A stretch of DNA of 64,000 nt from Varroa destructor (Eukaryota > Arthropoda > Arachnida > Mesostigmata > Varroidae). Below are positions 12,751 to 26,582 of this stretch, piece after piece. Made by a program: the position numbers and the translations under genes. Every line of letters starts with the position of its first letter. Positions within the stretch are counted from its first letter, which is position 1. The notes beneath the pieces are model-generated. The model was not told the DNA's origin. It saw nothing but the letters and a program-made list of their open reading frames with translations, and did no database searches. The stretch covers positions 20,241,037 to 20,305,036 of the forward strand of contig NW_019211454.1 in the NCBI RefSeq assembly GCF_002443255.2, read 5' to 3'.

Positions 12751-14775
12751 ACTATAGCACCCATTTTGTCCAGCTCGTGCCGATTCGGGCGAGGGGGGAC
12801 GGGGGACGTCCAAGCTTGTTAAGACAAGCGGCTATCGTGTGAACGACTAGGATCCGTCTGTTGGTGGGAAGCTTGACCAAGCAATGCAATACCAGTCAAC
12901 ATACGGCGCATGCGTGGGGTGAAAGTGTTCCAGCTGGCAACGATTCGAAATAGCAGTAGCGGTGAACGGGCGCGTGTGCGAAGCAATAACGAATCTTAGT
13001 ACTAATAATGGACACCTACACTTCTTGCTTTTTCTCTGTTTTTGCCTTTTTTGCTGTCCGGCCCTCAACATAGATTAGATCATGTCAAGGCGCGTCTTAT
13101 TTTGTATTGTGCAAAGTCATTTAACACCTTAGTTAACCTGCTTCCAACGTTTAGCAAGCTTGTTTAAACTTGTCAATTTACTGAGCCATTTTCTGAGCGG
13201 CGATTCAATAACAGATGGTGGCAACTCTTTTGAACACTGAAAGCAGCTCATCGCGAATGAAAATTATGAACTTTTTTGAAGTTCCTGGTGTTTGAGAAAC
13301 GAGAATATTAGCAAGCATGCGAACCGTCTTGTTGTGAATTATAGCGTATGCTTTTTAACTCGAATGGCGGCTCTTCCAGACCAGGCTTGGGTCCCTACTG
13401 AGCTTGGTTTGTCATTTTTATCCCTTCATATTTCTGTTACCGAATCACCGCAAGTTCTGCGAGATTTGACCAAAAGTGAAAAATGCTTTCTGCGCTTGTA
13501 CCGACCATGCCGGCACAGATCACGTGCACACTTTGCCAGCCGCTAGCACTAGACTAATAGAAATCTAGATCTAAGCTACCGACCGGCCGGCCATTCTGGT
13601 CCCTCTGAAGTCCTGGGGTTAGCGAAACGCAGCGCATAACATGCAAAAAATGTGAGCAATTAGAATTGGCCCAGGGCAGTTCATTCTCGTCGCTCGCTAT
13701 GCGCCTGTTATAATCTCACCGCTGCTACTACTGTCGCGCCCTCCAACCCTATCGACCCTTTCGGCCTTCCGAAGTGCGTGGTTGAGTGAAATAGCTTCCC
13801 GTTCTTCTTTGTTCTCCATCGTTTTCTTCTTAACGCTGTGCATCAGTAACGAAGGTAAAGATCGATGCAGGCTCCGCCAGCAGAGGGATGTAGTTTGGCT
13901 CCGCTGCGCTACCGTGGTGGCAGCAGCCGCATTAGAAGGGATGAGAACAATTAAATCGTCGTTGATTCGAATCGTGCTTGACGGTGGCGGCAGGGCTTTG
14001 TTTCGTGCATCAGGGGCAGCATTCAAATGGTAATAATTTTCTTTCGAGAAGGACTCGGTTGGTGCTAAACTCCGAGGCTCACAAACACATCACCCTATTG
14101 CGGAATGATTTCGCATACGGAGAAACGGATGCCATGGTAATGTTTCGTTACATCACTTTACCCGTTGCCACTATCAAAGGCGACTGCCATCAAGCGGGCA
14201 ATTCAGTCAGCCGGACAAATATTCTGTCGCTTCCGAAACAGGTTCTCCTTTTTTAAATGCATTTTCTATTCAATACTGAGCCTCTATCGATTAGAAATTT
14301 TTATATGCTGCTATCATATTTAGCCAACTCAGATTCTAATACAAATACATATCTTATACTGTCACGGTTATAATAACGCTGAGGCAATAATTCTCGCCTG
14401 CAAAAGAATTAATGCGGTTTTCAAAGAAATCAAAGAAGCTCTCCTTCGGATCCAAAATCACTTAGTTCATTCGACTCTCCCGGGACTATAGAAGATGAAA
14501 CGGTCAAGACGCACAATCGGACACCTTCTGTCGCGTGACTGCAGTGACAAATGAATTAATGATCAACTTGTTTAAGAGAACTATTTAAACATAGTCATTT
14601 GCCTACCACCTGATTGCCTTATACAGTTATGATACATTAATATAAAAGAGGAAGGAGCTTAACCGTACCTGCGTCTACTTCTATTGCGTCAATTTCAAGT
14701 TGAATTAAACAAAAAAAGTTTAACTGACTCTTAACAAGTATTTGACTGTGGCCCACAAGCAATCACCTATTCGTT

Positions 14776-14805
14776 CCTCGAACGATAAATTATTATCATT
14801 CGAGG
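14776..14805. repeat. Imperfect hairpin, 13-bp arms and 4-base loop
   Basis: CCTCGAACGATAA at 14,776-14,788 and TTATCATTCGAGG at 14,793-14,805 pair with one mismatch, which is a G-U pair in RNA on one strand. The loop is ATTA. It could be an RNA stem-loop, part of a small inverted-repeat element or chance. No neighbouring gene is known to explain it. Confidence 0.7.
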
Positions 14806-15331
14806 CCCAAGCATTTTTGCACAAAATATTTGGCAGTGTATTTTTATTCTTTAAATATACCTCAAAAATTTGACATTGTAAGTAAAAGGCTAAAAGGTGG
14901 GAAGAATCCTTAAAGTTAAATTCAGGATTAGGTGTAAGAACTCACACTTGTTTGTCTCTACTGAGAGTAGCCTTTATGTGTTAGTCTGCTCTACGGTATC
15001 AGCGCAGGTTGACCATTGTTGTTATATCAGTAATGCAAATATGTTCAAGAAAGCTATATTCATCTACGCTAGACGGAAACTAAAATGATCCCGATGTTGG
15101 TGATACCATATATCGCTTTGGATGCTACTGTTGATCATAACTTGCTAGCCTGTCGCGAACTCAGGACGTTACCTTCGTTTTTCCGCCCTCTACTTTTGAC
15201 GAGCATCATAGCCAGCTCTCGTAAGCAAAAGTCCCTGAAAGTGTGTTTAGCCCTACAATTGAAATTCTTTTCTTTAAAGTTAAGACGGCAGGATAGGCGC
15301 AAATGCGACTGAGAAAAAGTACGAATCATTG

Positions 15332-15351
15332 TATATATATATATATATATA
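15332..15351. repeat. (TA)n microsatellite
   Basis: An uninterrupted alternating TA run of about 10 units, followed by GGTACC. Confidence 0.9.
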
Positions 15352-18274
15352 GGTACCTAGAAACGGTAATGGGCGTCAGGGAAAGGCTCATTCCACGGAG
15401 CGGAAGTATGGCCGGAAGAGTACCGAGATATGGTAGAACAGGCCATAGCGTTGCCGATGTCTCATGGCTGGTTAGGGTAGATTTCCCTTCTTTTCCTACT
15501 AGTTGGGCGCTCGATAGCCCCTACGAGCCACCTTCCTCTCTCTGTTTCCGCTTAAATCTGCCTGGCCTTTGTGTCATCGAGTAAGCGCCTAGACACTGCA
15601 CAGGGCAAGTGAACAGACAGCAGCGCCGAAACAAGTGGCGCAACGGCATCATCTACTCGGCAATTAGCGGCAGCGATCATTAGTTTTTCTCTCTCTAACC
15701 TTCCCCAAGAGCAGGCACACTTGATCTAGGCAAAAAACAGCGTTACGTGCCGAGTGATAAAAATACTTAAGTTTGTCTTTATATGTACTGCGATGGATAC
15801 TCAAAAACGTAGCCTTGCTGTGAATATAAGCTAATATCTTATATATATCAATGTGTGCAGTGTTGCACTGTCGGAAAATCTAAGTGCCTCGACAATGGTG
15901 TGTATCGCGGTGCTTTGCGTCTCTTCAGACTAGTTCTGCCCCCTAAAGGATGTTTTCACATCAGTTGACTTGAGCTTCTTTTGTTGATGAAATAGAACGA
16001 CCTCTCGTTTTCTGGAAAATCCGAGCATGCAACTATCTATTAGCGTTTTTCTGTGATTACATTTCTAATATAGGACTTTATATGCTCCTTTTAGGTTCGT
16101 CTGGTTTTACCCACATAGTGTTTCTATATTTATTCTACTGAAGTAAGCAGCTCTGAAGGTTGCGAAAATATAAAGGCAGACGGACAGATCTATGCACACG
16201 GCGATCTAGAGAGCTAGGTATACGTGAGTGTGTACATGTGCTCATGTTTTCGTGGTAGCCTCTTCGTGCAGCGGCTTAATCTCTTTAGCAGCAGGAACTG
16301 CCATTGCTATCGTACCTTCGTTCAGAGGAGCATTGCGTAATAACTAGGCAACAGTGTTTACGGGATGCGCTGTCAGTGTCCGCCAAATTGACCATGTTAC
16401 CGTTCCCTCCCGACCCCTTTCTGACGTTTAACCACTTCTCAGTCATCACTGCACCATGTGCGAGGAAGGCCGCTTGGCACAGCCTGTTTTTGCTCTTATT
16501 TCGGATACACTTAACTTCTGCGATGTCTTTACGAGTGATTAATTGCTCAAAACAGCTTTTAGCTGTGGCAGCATATGGAGTGTTCAACTGAACCACACGC
16601 TACTAATTCGGCCAGAACTCACTTCAAACGCACCTTTAATCAAACAATGAACATTACATAGATGACAAAAAACAGATGGTACACTTATAGGTACCAGGGC
16701 GTAAATCTTGATCAATCTCAGAAGCCGCTGACGTTTTTACTGATTTGGCCGCTCAGTGCGTATGACAGACAGTAGCGTTAGGACGGCGTAGTTACTTATA
16801 AGCGCGTTCGACGGGGTTAAGATAAACGAGCGTACATTTCCATTCCGGTGGACTGATGTAGTTTCTGACTGACACACTATGTTGGATAACGCCGCATTCA
16901 AAGCGGGGCCTAGCTCTAAAATCGATTCTGCTTTCTCAAACGAGTGTACGTGCGCCTGAGATACGAGTTCCGCACGTGGGACCTTTGTACGAACCGTACA
17001 TTCTTAGCTATACAGCAGCGGATGGTTACTTTTCAAACGAAAGTCGCAAAGTAAACAATTTACGTAATATGCAGGTTGAAACCTAAATCAGCCGTAGCTA
17101 TGACGCCGAGGTATCTGACTAATTTTGACATAACAAGTGGATTTTAAACTCGTTTTTTGGATAAGTGCTTTACTAGGCAAATTTGCGTGGGCTCAACTGC
17201 GACAACCATGTCACGAAGCCCCAAAAATAATTTTACCTCGACAGAGCGCTAGGATAGCCTGGTCGATTGAAAAGCTTCAAAAGGTTGTTCTGCTCAGTCG
17301 CGTAAACACCGCCTTTGGAACTGAAATAAAATAAAATATACCTACTTGTATAGAAACTCGAAAGGCTTCAACTGCAATAGATTCACATTGATTTCATTCA
17401 ACATTACTGGGAATTGGCCACGGATTAGTCATTGAATGAGAACACCCTTATGAATGAAAATTAAAATTCAGTCAACACACAGCGCATGCAAAAGCCACAC
17501 ACTCAATATCGTCCGTGGGCAAAATTTGCGGATACACATGAAGCATAAGAGTACAAACACCTTTTTAGATTTTTGACTCCACGATGATCTATATATTCAG
17601 GTCACAAAATGGCGTTACTGAATTGTTGGTCATAGACTCACATGATGCATCAGTTCCTTAATAATGTAGTTTTTTAAAAATCAAAAAAAAAATGCTAACC
17701 GAATTCCATGCATTGGGATCTCTGTTGATTATGATAACTGAAACCGGCTGCCTCTCCTTCTTTCCTGAAGAAAATTTTCCTCAGGAAACGCAGTAAACAA
17801 ATACGCAAGCTGTGATTTCCGTGAATTTTTTATTTGTGTCTTCTCTTGACAGTGTGCCGCATTTTTCATTGATGAATTCACTGATGGTTCTATCAATAGC
17901 ATGGTTCTTGTAAGTGGTATCATCTGTCTAAGTAACCTTCCAGATCGTCGTGTCGCTTGCCACTGTACATGTCGCAGCTTCTAGGTCGGGTTGTTGGTTT
18001 GACGCCAATTGTCTGTGTCGTGTAAAACTCATCGGCCCATTTCCTGCACGTTTCAAAAAGCAAACGCACCTAAGGGCATATGTGCATTCCTAAACGAAAT
18101 TGCATTTGTTATGGGGCTCCATGCTGCTAACATTCACTTTTCCTCAACCCAGTCTAACAATATCATGGCACACGCATCTACGAGACCGATACCGTTCTTG
18201 TTTTACAAGCATGTTCACATCTTCAGATGCATATACCAGTTCTGTCATGAAGATTCTATGCAAGTAAGTAATTC

Positions 18275-18900
18275 TCGCAACGTTAGGGCTGGCTTTAACA
18301 TATACCAATGGAAGATCGTCAACGCACGAGACAGGGCGTGCCATCATCTGTCATAATAACGGGGTTGTTAGCCAAGGGTCAGTATTATGTTTTACGGATA
18401 ACGCTGCTTCTCTATAGTTGCGTGCTTGACCATGACGTTCTTCCAGCTGAAGTGTCGTATGAGAGTATCTATTGGCATACCTACTAATGCTGTTGCTGCT
18501 GCCGTCGTAACTTGGCCTTTAAATCTTTTGTTATGTTTATCTTTCATCGGCTCTGTGGAACATGCACCTGCAGCAAAAGGTTACTTGGATCGTGGGATTT
18601 CTAGATTTACTACCGTACGAACTGGAAAATACAACAAATCTTTTTTTACTGTCACAGCGTATCGATATCCCAACGTTATAAAATAGTGGTAAGAACAAGT
18701 GCAAATATCTATTCATTCGCTATTAATTGGACTTGAACTCGTTGAACCATAAAGATGTAAAGGTTGCTGGCCGTTGGAGAAGCAATGACAGAAGCGGAAC
18801 TCGAGAACTGAGGGATGTTGCTGTTGTACCGCTACGCAGTCCGTACTTAGCTCATCATAGGAACGTCATAGAACTATATACTTTCTGTCGCCTTGCTTGT
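18275..18900 (+). mobile_element. Ty3/gypsy integrase core relic
   Basis: The clearest landmarks are LDRGISRFTT with DRG at 18,588-18,596, and TAYRYP at 18,654-18,671. These match the DRG..F and TAYHP boxes around the second catalytic Asp of gypsy integrase, at the normal spacing. Before them, IPTNAVAAAVV near 18,475-18,510 fits the segment between the first Asp and the DRG box. QWKIVNARDRACHH near 18,307-18,348 resembles the W......AR.C..C zinc-finger end. After them, 18,760-18,880 could be the degenerate C-terminal LP..LLG.R region. Frames shift and stops occur. It is about 5.5 kb from the RT-RNase H relic, so it may be a separate copy. Confidence is good for the DRG/TAYHP core and low for the edges. 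Confidence 0.65.
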
Positions 18901-21900
18901 TTGCGAAAAAAAACAAAGACGAAAGGGTTATGGCCATTGCAGTACCCTCTGCGTCTGGCAGTGTAGAGCATATATACAACAGCAATAGCAGCAGAAACAG
19001 TACGAATAGCGAGGCACGTCCGTATGAACGACACTGCTTAAGAGCTGACGTATCTGAGCGTGCACTTGCAGCGGACGAGTGCCACTGGCGAGAATGATCC
19101 GCTCAATGAAGACAGCCAAGAAAATGCGGATACATGCATGAACGACCACAAACAGATTCCGTCGCTCGTCGGACTTCTATTGCTCGATGTACGTCCAGTA
19201 TTATCAATAACAGAAACATGAGTAAGCCAGTGGGAGTTGAACCACCCCGCCTCTTGGTCCACCTGCATGTTTCAATAGCCAACTCCAGGTAGCTCTAACT
19301 AGAATAGCGGTGTTACAGCTTCGCAGTCCTCCATCAGGAGACACAGTATATCACACTGTTACACCGACAACGCTCAAAACAGCCGTAGTAGAAATAGTCG
19401 AAGCTGTCAAAGTAATCGTCATCATGGCCAACATAGAAACCACGATCGCCCGTACACAGTACGTACGTTCGCTTATACATCCATATATACAGCGTGGAGT
19501 CATTTCAGTCTACTTTGTATACGCATATATGAGCTCAAGACCTCGCCTTGTCTACCACGTCTAGCCTCTGCCATAAGAGCCACCGTGAAGGCCTGGTTTG
19601 TCTACTGCGATCCCGTGCAGTACTGCGGACAATCGTACCCGAATAATATAAACGATTGGGGCCAGTCGTGATCTCACTAGCAAACCTTTGAGCATCGCCT
19701 GTCCGTGTTTATATCTCGACTTTGCGCAGTTGATCGTCCTCAAAAATCGCTCTCGGGTCGTTGTCAGGAGATATTATTTGTATCGGACGAACCGCACATG
19801 TGTTCATTCCGTACACAGCGCACGTCGTGTGATCTCTAGCTATGGCTGCGAAAGCTCAATAGCAGCCAGCGGGTACGCGCGTGTATTCTGGTGGATGAAT
19901 AGAGCGACGCGAGCAAGCAGCGACCACAAAGACTCTTCTTATCTCGCCCATAGCCACAGCTCACTCATGTAGCCATGTTAATGTTACACATAGTGTGCCT
20001 GTCGTACGAAGGTATAGGTACGTATATGCAGCCGTCCCGGTTATAGGTGTTCTGAGAAACCAGGTTAGAACGGAAGCACTGGGGTGGGCAGGCCGCCAGA
20101 AAGCAATAGGAAACAGGATTGTTGTTCATACATAGTGACGATGCGGCTGGGCAGAGAATCAGAGGCCATAAGCAAGCGAGAGAAGGGGCAAAGAGAGAAC
20201 CATGAGGGAACTACACAGAGAAAAGGGCGTAGCAAGCGAACGCAGTCGTCATTGTAGTAACACAATTATGCCGGCGAGGAATGTCTGGATTGCATTTCAT
20301 GAGACGGTAGCTTGTTCACGTTGGGATTGTCCGATGGGCCATAGAACGATAGGAAATCTAAGAGAGCAAAAGCAGATGGGACCGTGTGAAGTCCTGGACT
20401 GGGAGACCTGACAGCGACGGGGCGGTGACAACATGCAAGGTGCAGAAGTACTAAAGTTTGCGATTGTGCTGATGCTTTCGTTTGTCGCACTTTACCGACA
20501 GGAAGCGGCTACACAAAGGCGTTTAGAATGGCGTGCGGGGTTGAGCGGGCTGGGTCAATCAGTCGATGGCTGGTCCGCGACTCAAAGGAATGCAAAGACG
20601 TGTTCTCTCTTAAGAAAGTCGTTGGTATCAATTGCAACTGCTACTACTATACGTATCATGGTAGCAAAAGGCAATGAGTCTTTGTTTTCCGTTACGTTAA
20701 ATCAATGCAGAACGCCTGTTCTTAGCTTTTACAACGATGCTGTTACCTGGCGCTGCCGGTATAAATAACGCGTGCAATCACATATCTGCTTTGTCAGTTT
20801 GGCAAGTTGCCATGGAAAGCTATCCACATACACGGGACAGATAAAGAGATGTTGAGATGTGCAATACATTCTTTGCCGACTAAATATACTTTACTTAGGC
20901 ACAATTATTACAGGTATGTCATGCGCGTATATATGCGGTTTACGTACACTGGTGTAGAAAAAAAATATAATAGGATCGAATAAATTAAAAACTATATGTA
21001 CAGAAATGCGTTTTACTAAATTTACTACACATTTTATATGATAGGAAAACGGTCAGTATTTTCACAAAAGTATAAAATCAAATGATATTGGAAATGGTAA
21101 GGGTACCACTCTATTAGAGACCTGGTTTAGTCTGCATGAACAATCAATGTTGAACTGACCACGGATAGCGACGCCAGATTGGTCAAGTAATCAAGGTTGT
21201 CGATCAAATAGACGCCCACCCTTTCGGGTTAAGGACGGCGACAAGCAGGCGAATCTACCGAGGTTAGCAACCGATGCCACCGTCTCAAGGAGACTGTGGT
21301 CCAGCGGCCAGCTGCCATAATTGCTTGAGAGGCCGCTAAGCGAGAGCAGGCCAGCACAGGAGAGCTCTGCTTGGTTCGACTAACCTGCCCTAGGGGACCG
21401 GAAAGTGTTGCGGTTGCCTTCTTTCCGTCCATCGATGGTTCTTCAGGGAGCACTTGGATACAACGCAAGCCACGTGCTCCTCCTTGCTTCACTAGAGCCA
21501 TATCAACGTGGCGGCACAGCATCCAAAAGAAGCGATCCTTCCGTCGGCAATTTACTTTCCTTGTAAGTCGGCAGCAACGTCCATGCCATCTGCAATGCTT
21601 CTCTATATGCTAGGCATAACCCCAAATCCCTAAGGAGACCAGCCAGCCAACAGTCAGCAGGTCTTACCAGCGGTTAGGACAACGGAACCGCGATTGGGCC
21701 AACCAACGATCGTTGTTGCTCCTGTACCTCTAGAAAGGCACTGCCAGCAGCCACGACACCAGCGGCGATGATGACAACGAAGGAAAGGCAAGCGATTAAA
21801 CCAAAGAACGAATGAACGACGCCGCCAAGCACTCGAGAACCTCCCCAGGCCCTTCGTTCATTCACATACTATAATTCTTCAACCGCTTCCTCGACTGACC

Positions 21901-24900
21901 CGCGAGTCTGCGCTAAAGCTCTTGGTCTGACACAATACGGCAACGACAGCCGAAAGCAACGTCTTGGATTGTTGCGAAAAAGGGTAAAGAGAAGAGCGAG
22001 ATCGTTGTGCCATTCGCCGTGGCGATCATCACTACCCTGCCGCTGCTGTTGTTGCCACCCAGCACTCGACATGAAAAATCCGTTGCCATTTCGCGCGTGC
22101 TCAACTGCCTGCTTGCTCCCTTGGTCAGTTCTTCCTTGACTTCGTTGATGAAGGCAAACCCCCTCAAGCTGCACAACTGGTCGTAACATAGCCGCATGCA
22201 TACACTCAGAAGACAAGTACACTAGCTAGCTAATCTCGCATGCACACAGAGACGAGAGAGATATGTATTCCTTGGTTGGTGCTCATTCAGTCGGTTGACG
22301 ACTTCCAACCAACCCAGGGACCGACGCTCTCTTACTTGTTTTTAACTAGTTCGAGTTGAGTTAAAAGCCGGGTTAAACATTGCGTCGTAATTTGGAACCA
22401 AATAGCTTAATAGAATACACCTCTGTTCCATTTTCAACTCGTTCCTTTCTGTTCCTTCTTTGCTTTTCTTGCTTCAACGTCTCAACACCGCCAGCACTGC
22501 TATTCTCATCTCTGTTTTTCCACTGGACTCTCCCTTTTATTTTCCACGTGATGCCCCTTGTGGCCATACTTGGATGAGTCAATGAGGACCGCTAATTTGG
22601 CCGACGCGTTTGCTAAGCTAGAACGCACGGTGTTGCCCGATTTTTTTTATAGCTGTCCTGCAGTTCCTGTGCAGCAGGTCTATTCTCTTCATCCAACTCG
22701 GCCATTGAGTGAACGGAGTTGACTTCAGACATTTATAAGCAACTTCTCCGTCCATGTTAGTCTCCACTTGAAATACGTTTTAGTTTCGGAATCGGAATTC
22801 ACTATCAATAGAAAAATGTAGCGCTTATATTTCAATCTAACTTACCCCCACGCTTTAGATCTACCTATGAATACTAACCTCTAATAGTATTAAGCATCGG
22901 GGGAACAAGTTTAGACTCGGATTTTTTGTACTTCAGGACATATCAACTGCTTTAAAGCATTACTTTAAATAACGTTTCCCTTTATGTTACGCGCACTCTT
23001 AAATTAAGGTACACTTGTGTTTCATTATTTAAATCGCTAAAGATCTACTAATATCTAATATATTTTGTTTGATTATTTTTTTTTATTGATATTATATTTC
23101 ATAATATAATTGCTTTTTGGCATACACGATGTTTTCCTCTGTAATTATGCAATATATACAATTTTAACGCCCTGTTTATACAGAGTATAACCGAATACGT
23201 GATTGTATTTAGTAGGTTAATAAATAGCAATCATATAGATACGCTTTTTCGATATTTATTTATTTACATATGTTGTTTTTACTCTGCCCTGTTGCAAACA
23301 ACTAATATAGTAAAAAACAAATTACTGTGGTGAACATTGGTATCGGAAGATCTAAGCAGCTTCACATGCATAAAACAGTTTAAATGATGGAGCTTCACAT
23401 ATTACCCCACAACGACATAAAGTAGCTTAGTCACGTTACGCGCTAAGAATATGCAAATCACTACTTCAAGAAATCCTTCAAGTGAAGGTCGATGTGTTGG
23501 CTTTGCCGTTGAATTAAATATTGCTGTTAGTTGTACCAGATAAATACAAAGATACCTGATGGGGATAATCACATAATGATTTTCACCAGCTCATTCTTAT
23601 CTTCTTGTGCATTTCTCTTTTGTTTTGCATGTTTCGTTTGAGCTACCTCTCGTAAGTAGTTTTGATCAATCCTGGACAGTGTAGTAAGGGGGAAGCCTGT
23701 TTAACCTGACGATGCACGTTCTCTCGGCGCGTCCAGCCGAGTCCATCACGTCGAAACGTCCGCCCAAAAGCAGTAACGCCGTGCGGGTAAAAAGTTCTTG
23801 CCTTCGAGGAGGAGGCAGACAGTAAAGATTTAATCTTGCCAAAAACGCAGTTGCGTCATTTTCCACCAGTTCACCCTGCCCCATAGAAACCCCAGCCAGT
23901 TAGTACTAAAGCTGGCCCCAGATTTCCCTTGTAAGGATCTGCTCTGCCTCGCTCCCATTTAGGTGCTGCTGACCAAGTGGACGCACGAACCATCGACCGT
24001 TGTGCCATAAGCTCACCCGAAGCCCTGTAATAAGTACAAAAGAGGACAGCCACAACGTATGTCCGATAAACCAACCTCGTTCCGACTCTACTCCACCTTC
24101 TTTTCTCTGGGCTCTGGATGCGACGGACCAATCAAGTCCTACTGATTTTTTTCAAAAGAGAACAGTTAAAGCGACCGCCAACCGTTTTCTTTCGGTTCTG
24201 CTCTGTCACCGGCATTTGTAAACCGAAACACAGAGTCTGAACGACACGAAGTGCCAAAGGACATCATTACAAAAGCAGTTAGTTTTGGCTGTTGCTTCTG
24301 TTGAGAGTAGCTAAAAAATATTCAAAATCCCTGCGCTCCGTGTATATAGACAAATAAACGCCACATATTGGCACTACTTAAAAGTGCGAGAAGCTGTTAC
24401 ATTACTATTATTATCCGTCAGCGCAACTAAGAGTTGTTTCTGCTTTGTATGGTGCTAGCTGTCAAGAGACAAATAATTACAAGGATCTCGCCGAGTTTCT
24501 AAATGGCACAAGCAAAAAAATCTAGAAGTACGACGTAAGCGCAATATATTAGGCTTTCGATGACTACAAGTTTAAATCCAACCAATCCTAGACCAGTTAG
24601 AGTGTTTGAAGAAATAAACAGAGAATAAAAGACTGAGGCTTTTCGCCACTGCTTGGATCCTCCTGTGATCAGTAATGTGGTAGCCATGTGGACGAAACAA
24701 CGACCTAGCAGACACGTTATTAACGATAGTCACTAGTGAAAACATTAAAAGCAAAAAAGGGAAGAACAAAAGACGGATGAAAAAGGGAGCGGTCAATTTG
24801 CGGAAACAATCTCCCCTTTAGGCGTCACGGTCGCGATGGAGAAATAACGCTACTAGCAACTGCGATAGCCTTGTCCACAACTTCCCTTTACACCACTAAA

Positions 24901-25080
24901 CTCGTATCGAACTTCATTATCGGCATAATCTAACCGCCATGTTCGTCCTTGTAAGTTCTTTTTGAGAAAAGTGATGTAAATCGAACATTAAATAATAGTG
25001 ACAGTACATCATCATAGCTGGCCCAGTAGTTTACCAGCTATTCCCAGCCGGGTGATCCATCGTTGCATCGCCCAACACTG

Positions 25081-25100
25081 CTACTACTACTACTACTACT
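25081..25100. repeat. (CTA)n microsatellite
   Basis: A run of nearly seven CTA units, CTACTACTACTACTACTACT. Confidence 0.9.
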
Positions 25101-26564
25101 TGCTACTTGTGACCCAGCGACCTATTCGCAATGGCCAAGTTGGATCCAGCGCATTGCCTGCCCGGCAAAAAAATTTTGATCAACTTCACTAGCCCGCGAT
25201 CGTCAACGGCGGTAGCAGCAACATTGACTTCGATCGATAGATTCAGAGGCTGAAAAATACCCCACATTTCACCGCATGTTTTATCCTGTAATTTTTCTCA
25301 CTTGAACTGGTCTGTTCTCCACCAGCCAGCACCCATTTGTCTCATATTAGCTAAAATCGTTATGGCGTCCGAGTTAAAGGTTAACCCTTGGAACCCGTAA
25401 GGGCAAAGCAGGAGACGATCTAGAAGGAGACAAAATAATAACTGAGACCTTTGATAGTAACACTAACATACTTTGTTTGGATCCTCAAACTGCAAGCGAT
25501 TTCCATCTTCCAAGGCTTTAACGAAGCAAAAACACTGCTTTTACTGTATGGAGGCAAATAAGAACTGTTTCCCATAACAAAAACTTGAAATAATAATATT
25601 GTTTTGTCACAGTTTATCAATTTAGAGAATCCATTATTCAAAACTTAACAAGACTGAAACTTTACATGCCCAACATCAAAGCAATCGGTCGATACATCAA
25701 GCCAGTTGATGGCTTGTTTAGGAATACCCATTGGCAGCGAGACAAGAACATGGGACAATCTAAGAGGAACTAATACTGTATGTGATATTCTAACAATTAC
25801 GATCACTGTTACGATGACGAAGACTGGGCAGGAAGGACCTTAGGCTCTTCCGTCCGCTTTCGCGAAGGGCAAAACGAGAAAGGGAATGACGGCTCGCAGC
25901 CTGCGACATTCAGGCTGTCGGTCATTGTTGCAGCAGCAGCCGCCAGTTAACGAACGATCCCAATGCTCGGAAGAGACACTGGGTCGTCTGCGGGCCGGAT
26001 GAATCTCATTTGGCGTCTCGCCTCTTCTTCGGTGACGGCGACAAAGGCGGTTTTGGTAGTGGCGGTAGCTGCTCTTCCGCCCTCCGTCGGCTGCTGCCGC
26101 CGCCACTGTTGCTGCTCGCCGCTACTGCTATCATTCCTCTTTCATAGCATCGCTGGCCGTGGGTTCGTGGATCGGTATCGCTTGCGGCATCGGCCTGTGC
26201 CCATCACGGGATCCATTGTCACGATTCGGCTTCAGCTCCTGCAGACCGCGCTTGAAACGATGTGTCAGCGCCATGCATGTGCTTCCCTGCGACGAACACA
26301 ATAGCCAAATGCCATGACGATCGATCTATGTTCTGTATATACGGACACAATACCATCCGAATAACAACCATATTAGTACATTTCACTGGTCACCGGCCAG
26401 ATTTCGTCCGCGAAGACCATCCAAGTCCCAATATATATCGTAGTGTTTAACAACAATATTAGCAAAAACGGTAGTAAGCATAGAAATAATATCTGCTTGA
26501 GGGAAAGGGAGAATCGTCACTTATCGATGAAGAAATGAGGAATTTGATAGAATATCAAACTTCA

Positions 26565-26582
26565 CATATATATATATATATA
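26565..26582. repeat. (TA)n microsatellite
   Basis: An alternating AT run of about nine units between CTTCAC and CCATCA. Confidence 0.9.

Larger units (their letters stand above)
12751..18274. other. Spacer with no supported gene
   Basis: No exon or transposon motif here is firm. The ORFs near 13,290-14,260, 15,085-15,600 and 16,285-16,600 occur as overlapping sets on both strands and look like chance. A segment at 14,400-14,480 faintly resembles a gypsy RT connection region but is too short to call. The features worth marking are a stem-loop at 14,776-14,805 and a (TA)n run at 15,332-15,351. Confidence 0.45.

Noticed and set aside
14400..14480. Segment resembling the RT-RNase H connection of gypsy (FKEIKEALL..LVH)
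   Set aside because: Only about 15 residues match and neither RT nor RNase H motifs lie on either side.
20433..20768. ATG-initiated 111-codon ORF with a signal-peptide-like start
   Set aside because: Only the first 25 residues are suggestive. There is no convincing donor or family, and hydrophobic N-termini arise often by chance.
24572..24796. Minus-strand ORF with a hydrophobic, signal-like N-terminus
   Set aside because: The start is TTG and the hydrophobic run comes from T-rich codons. No splice site or family supports it.
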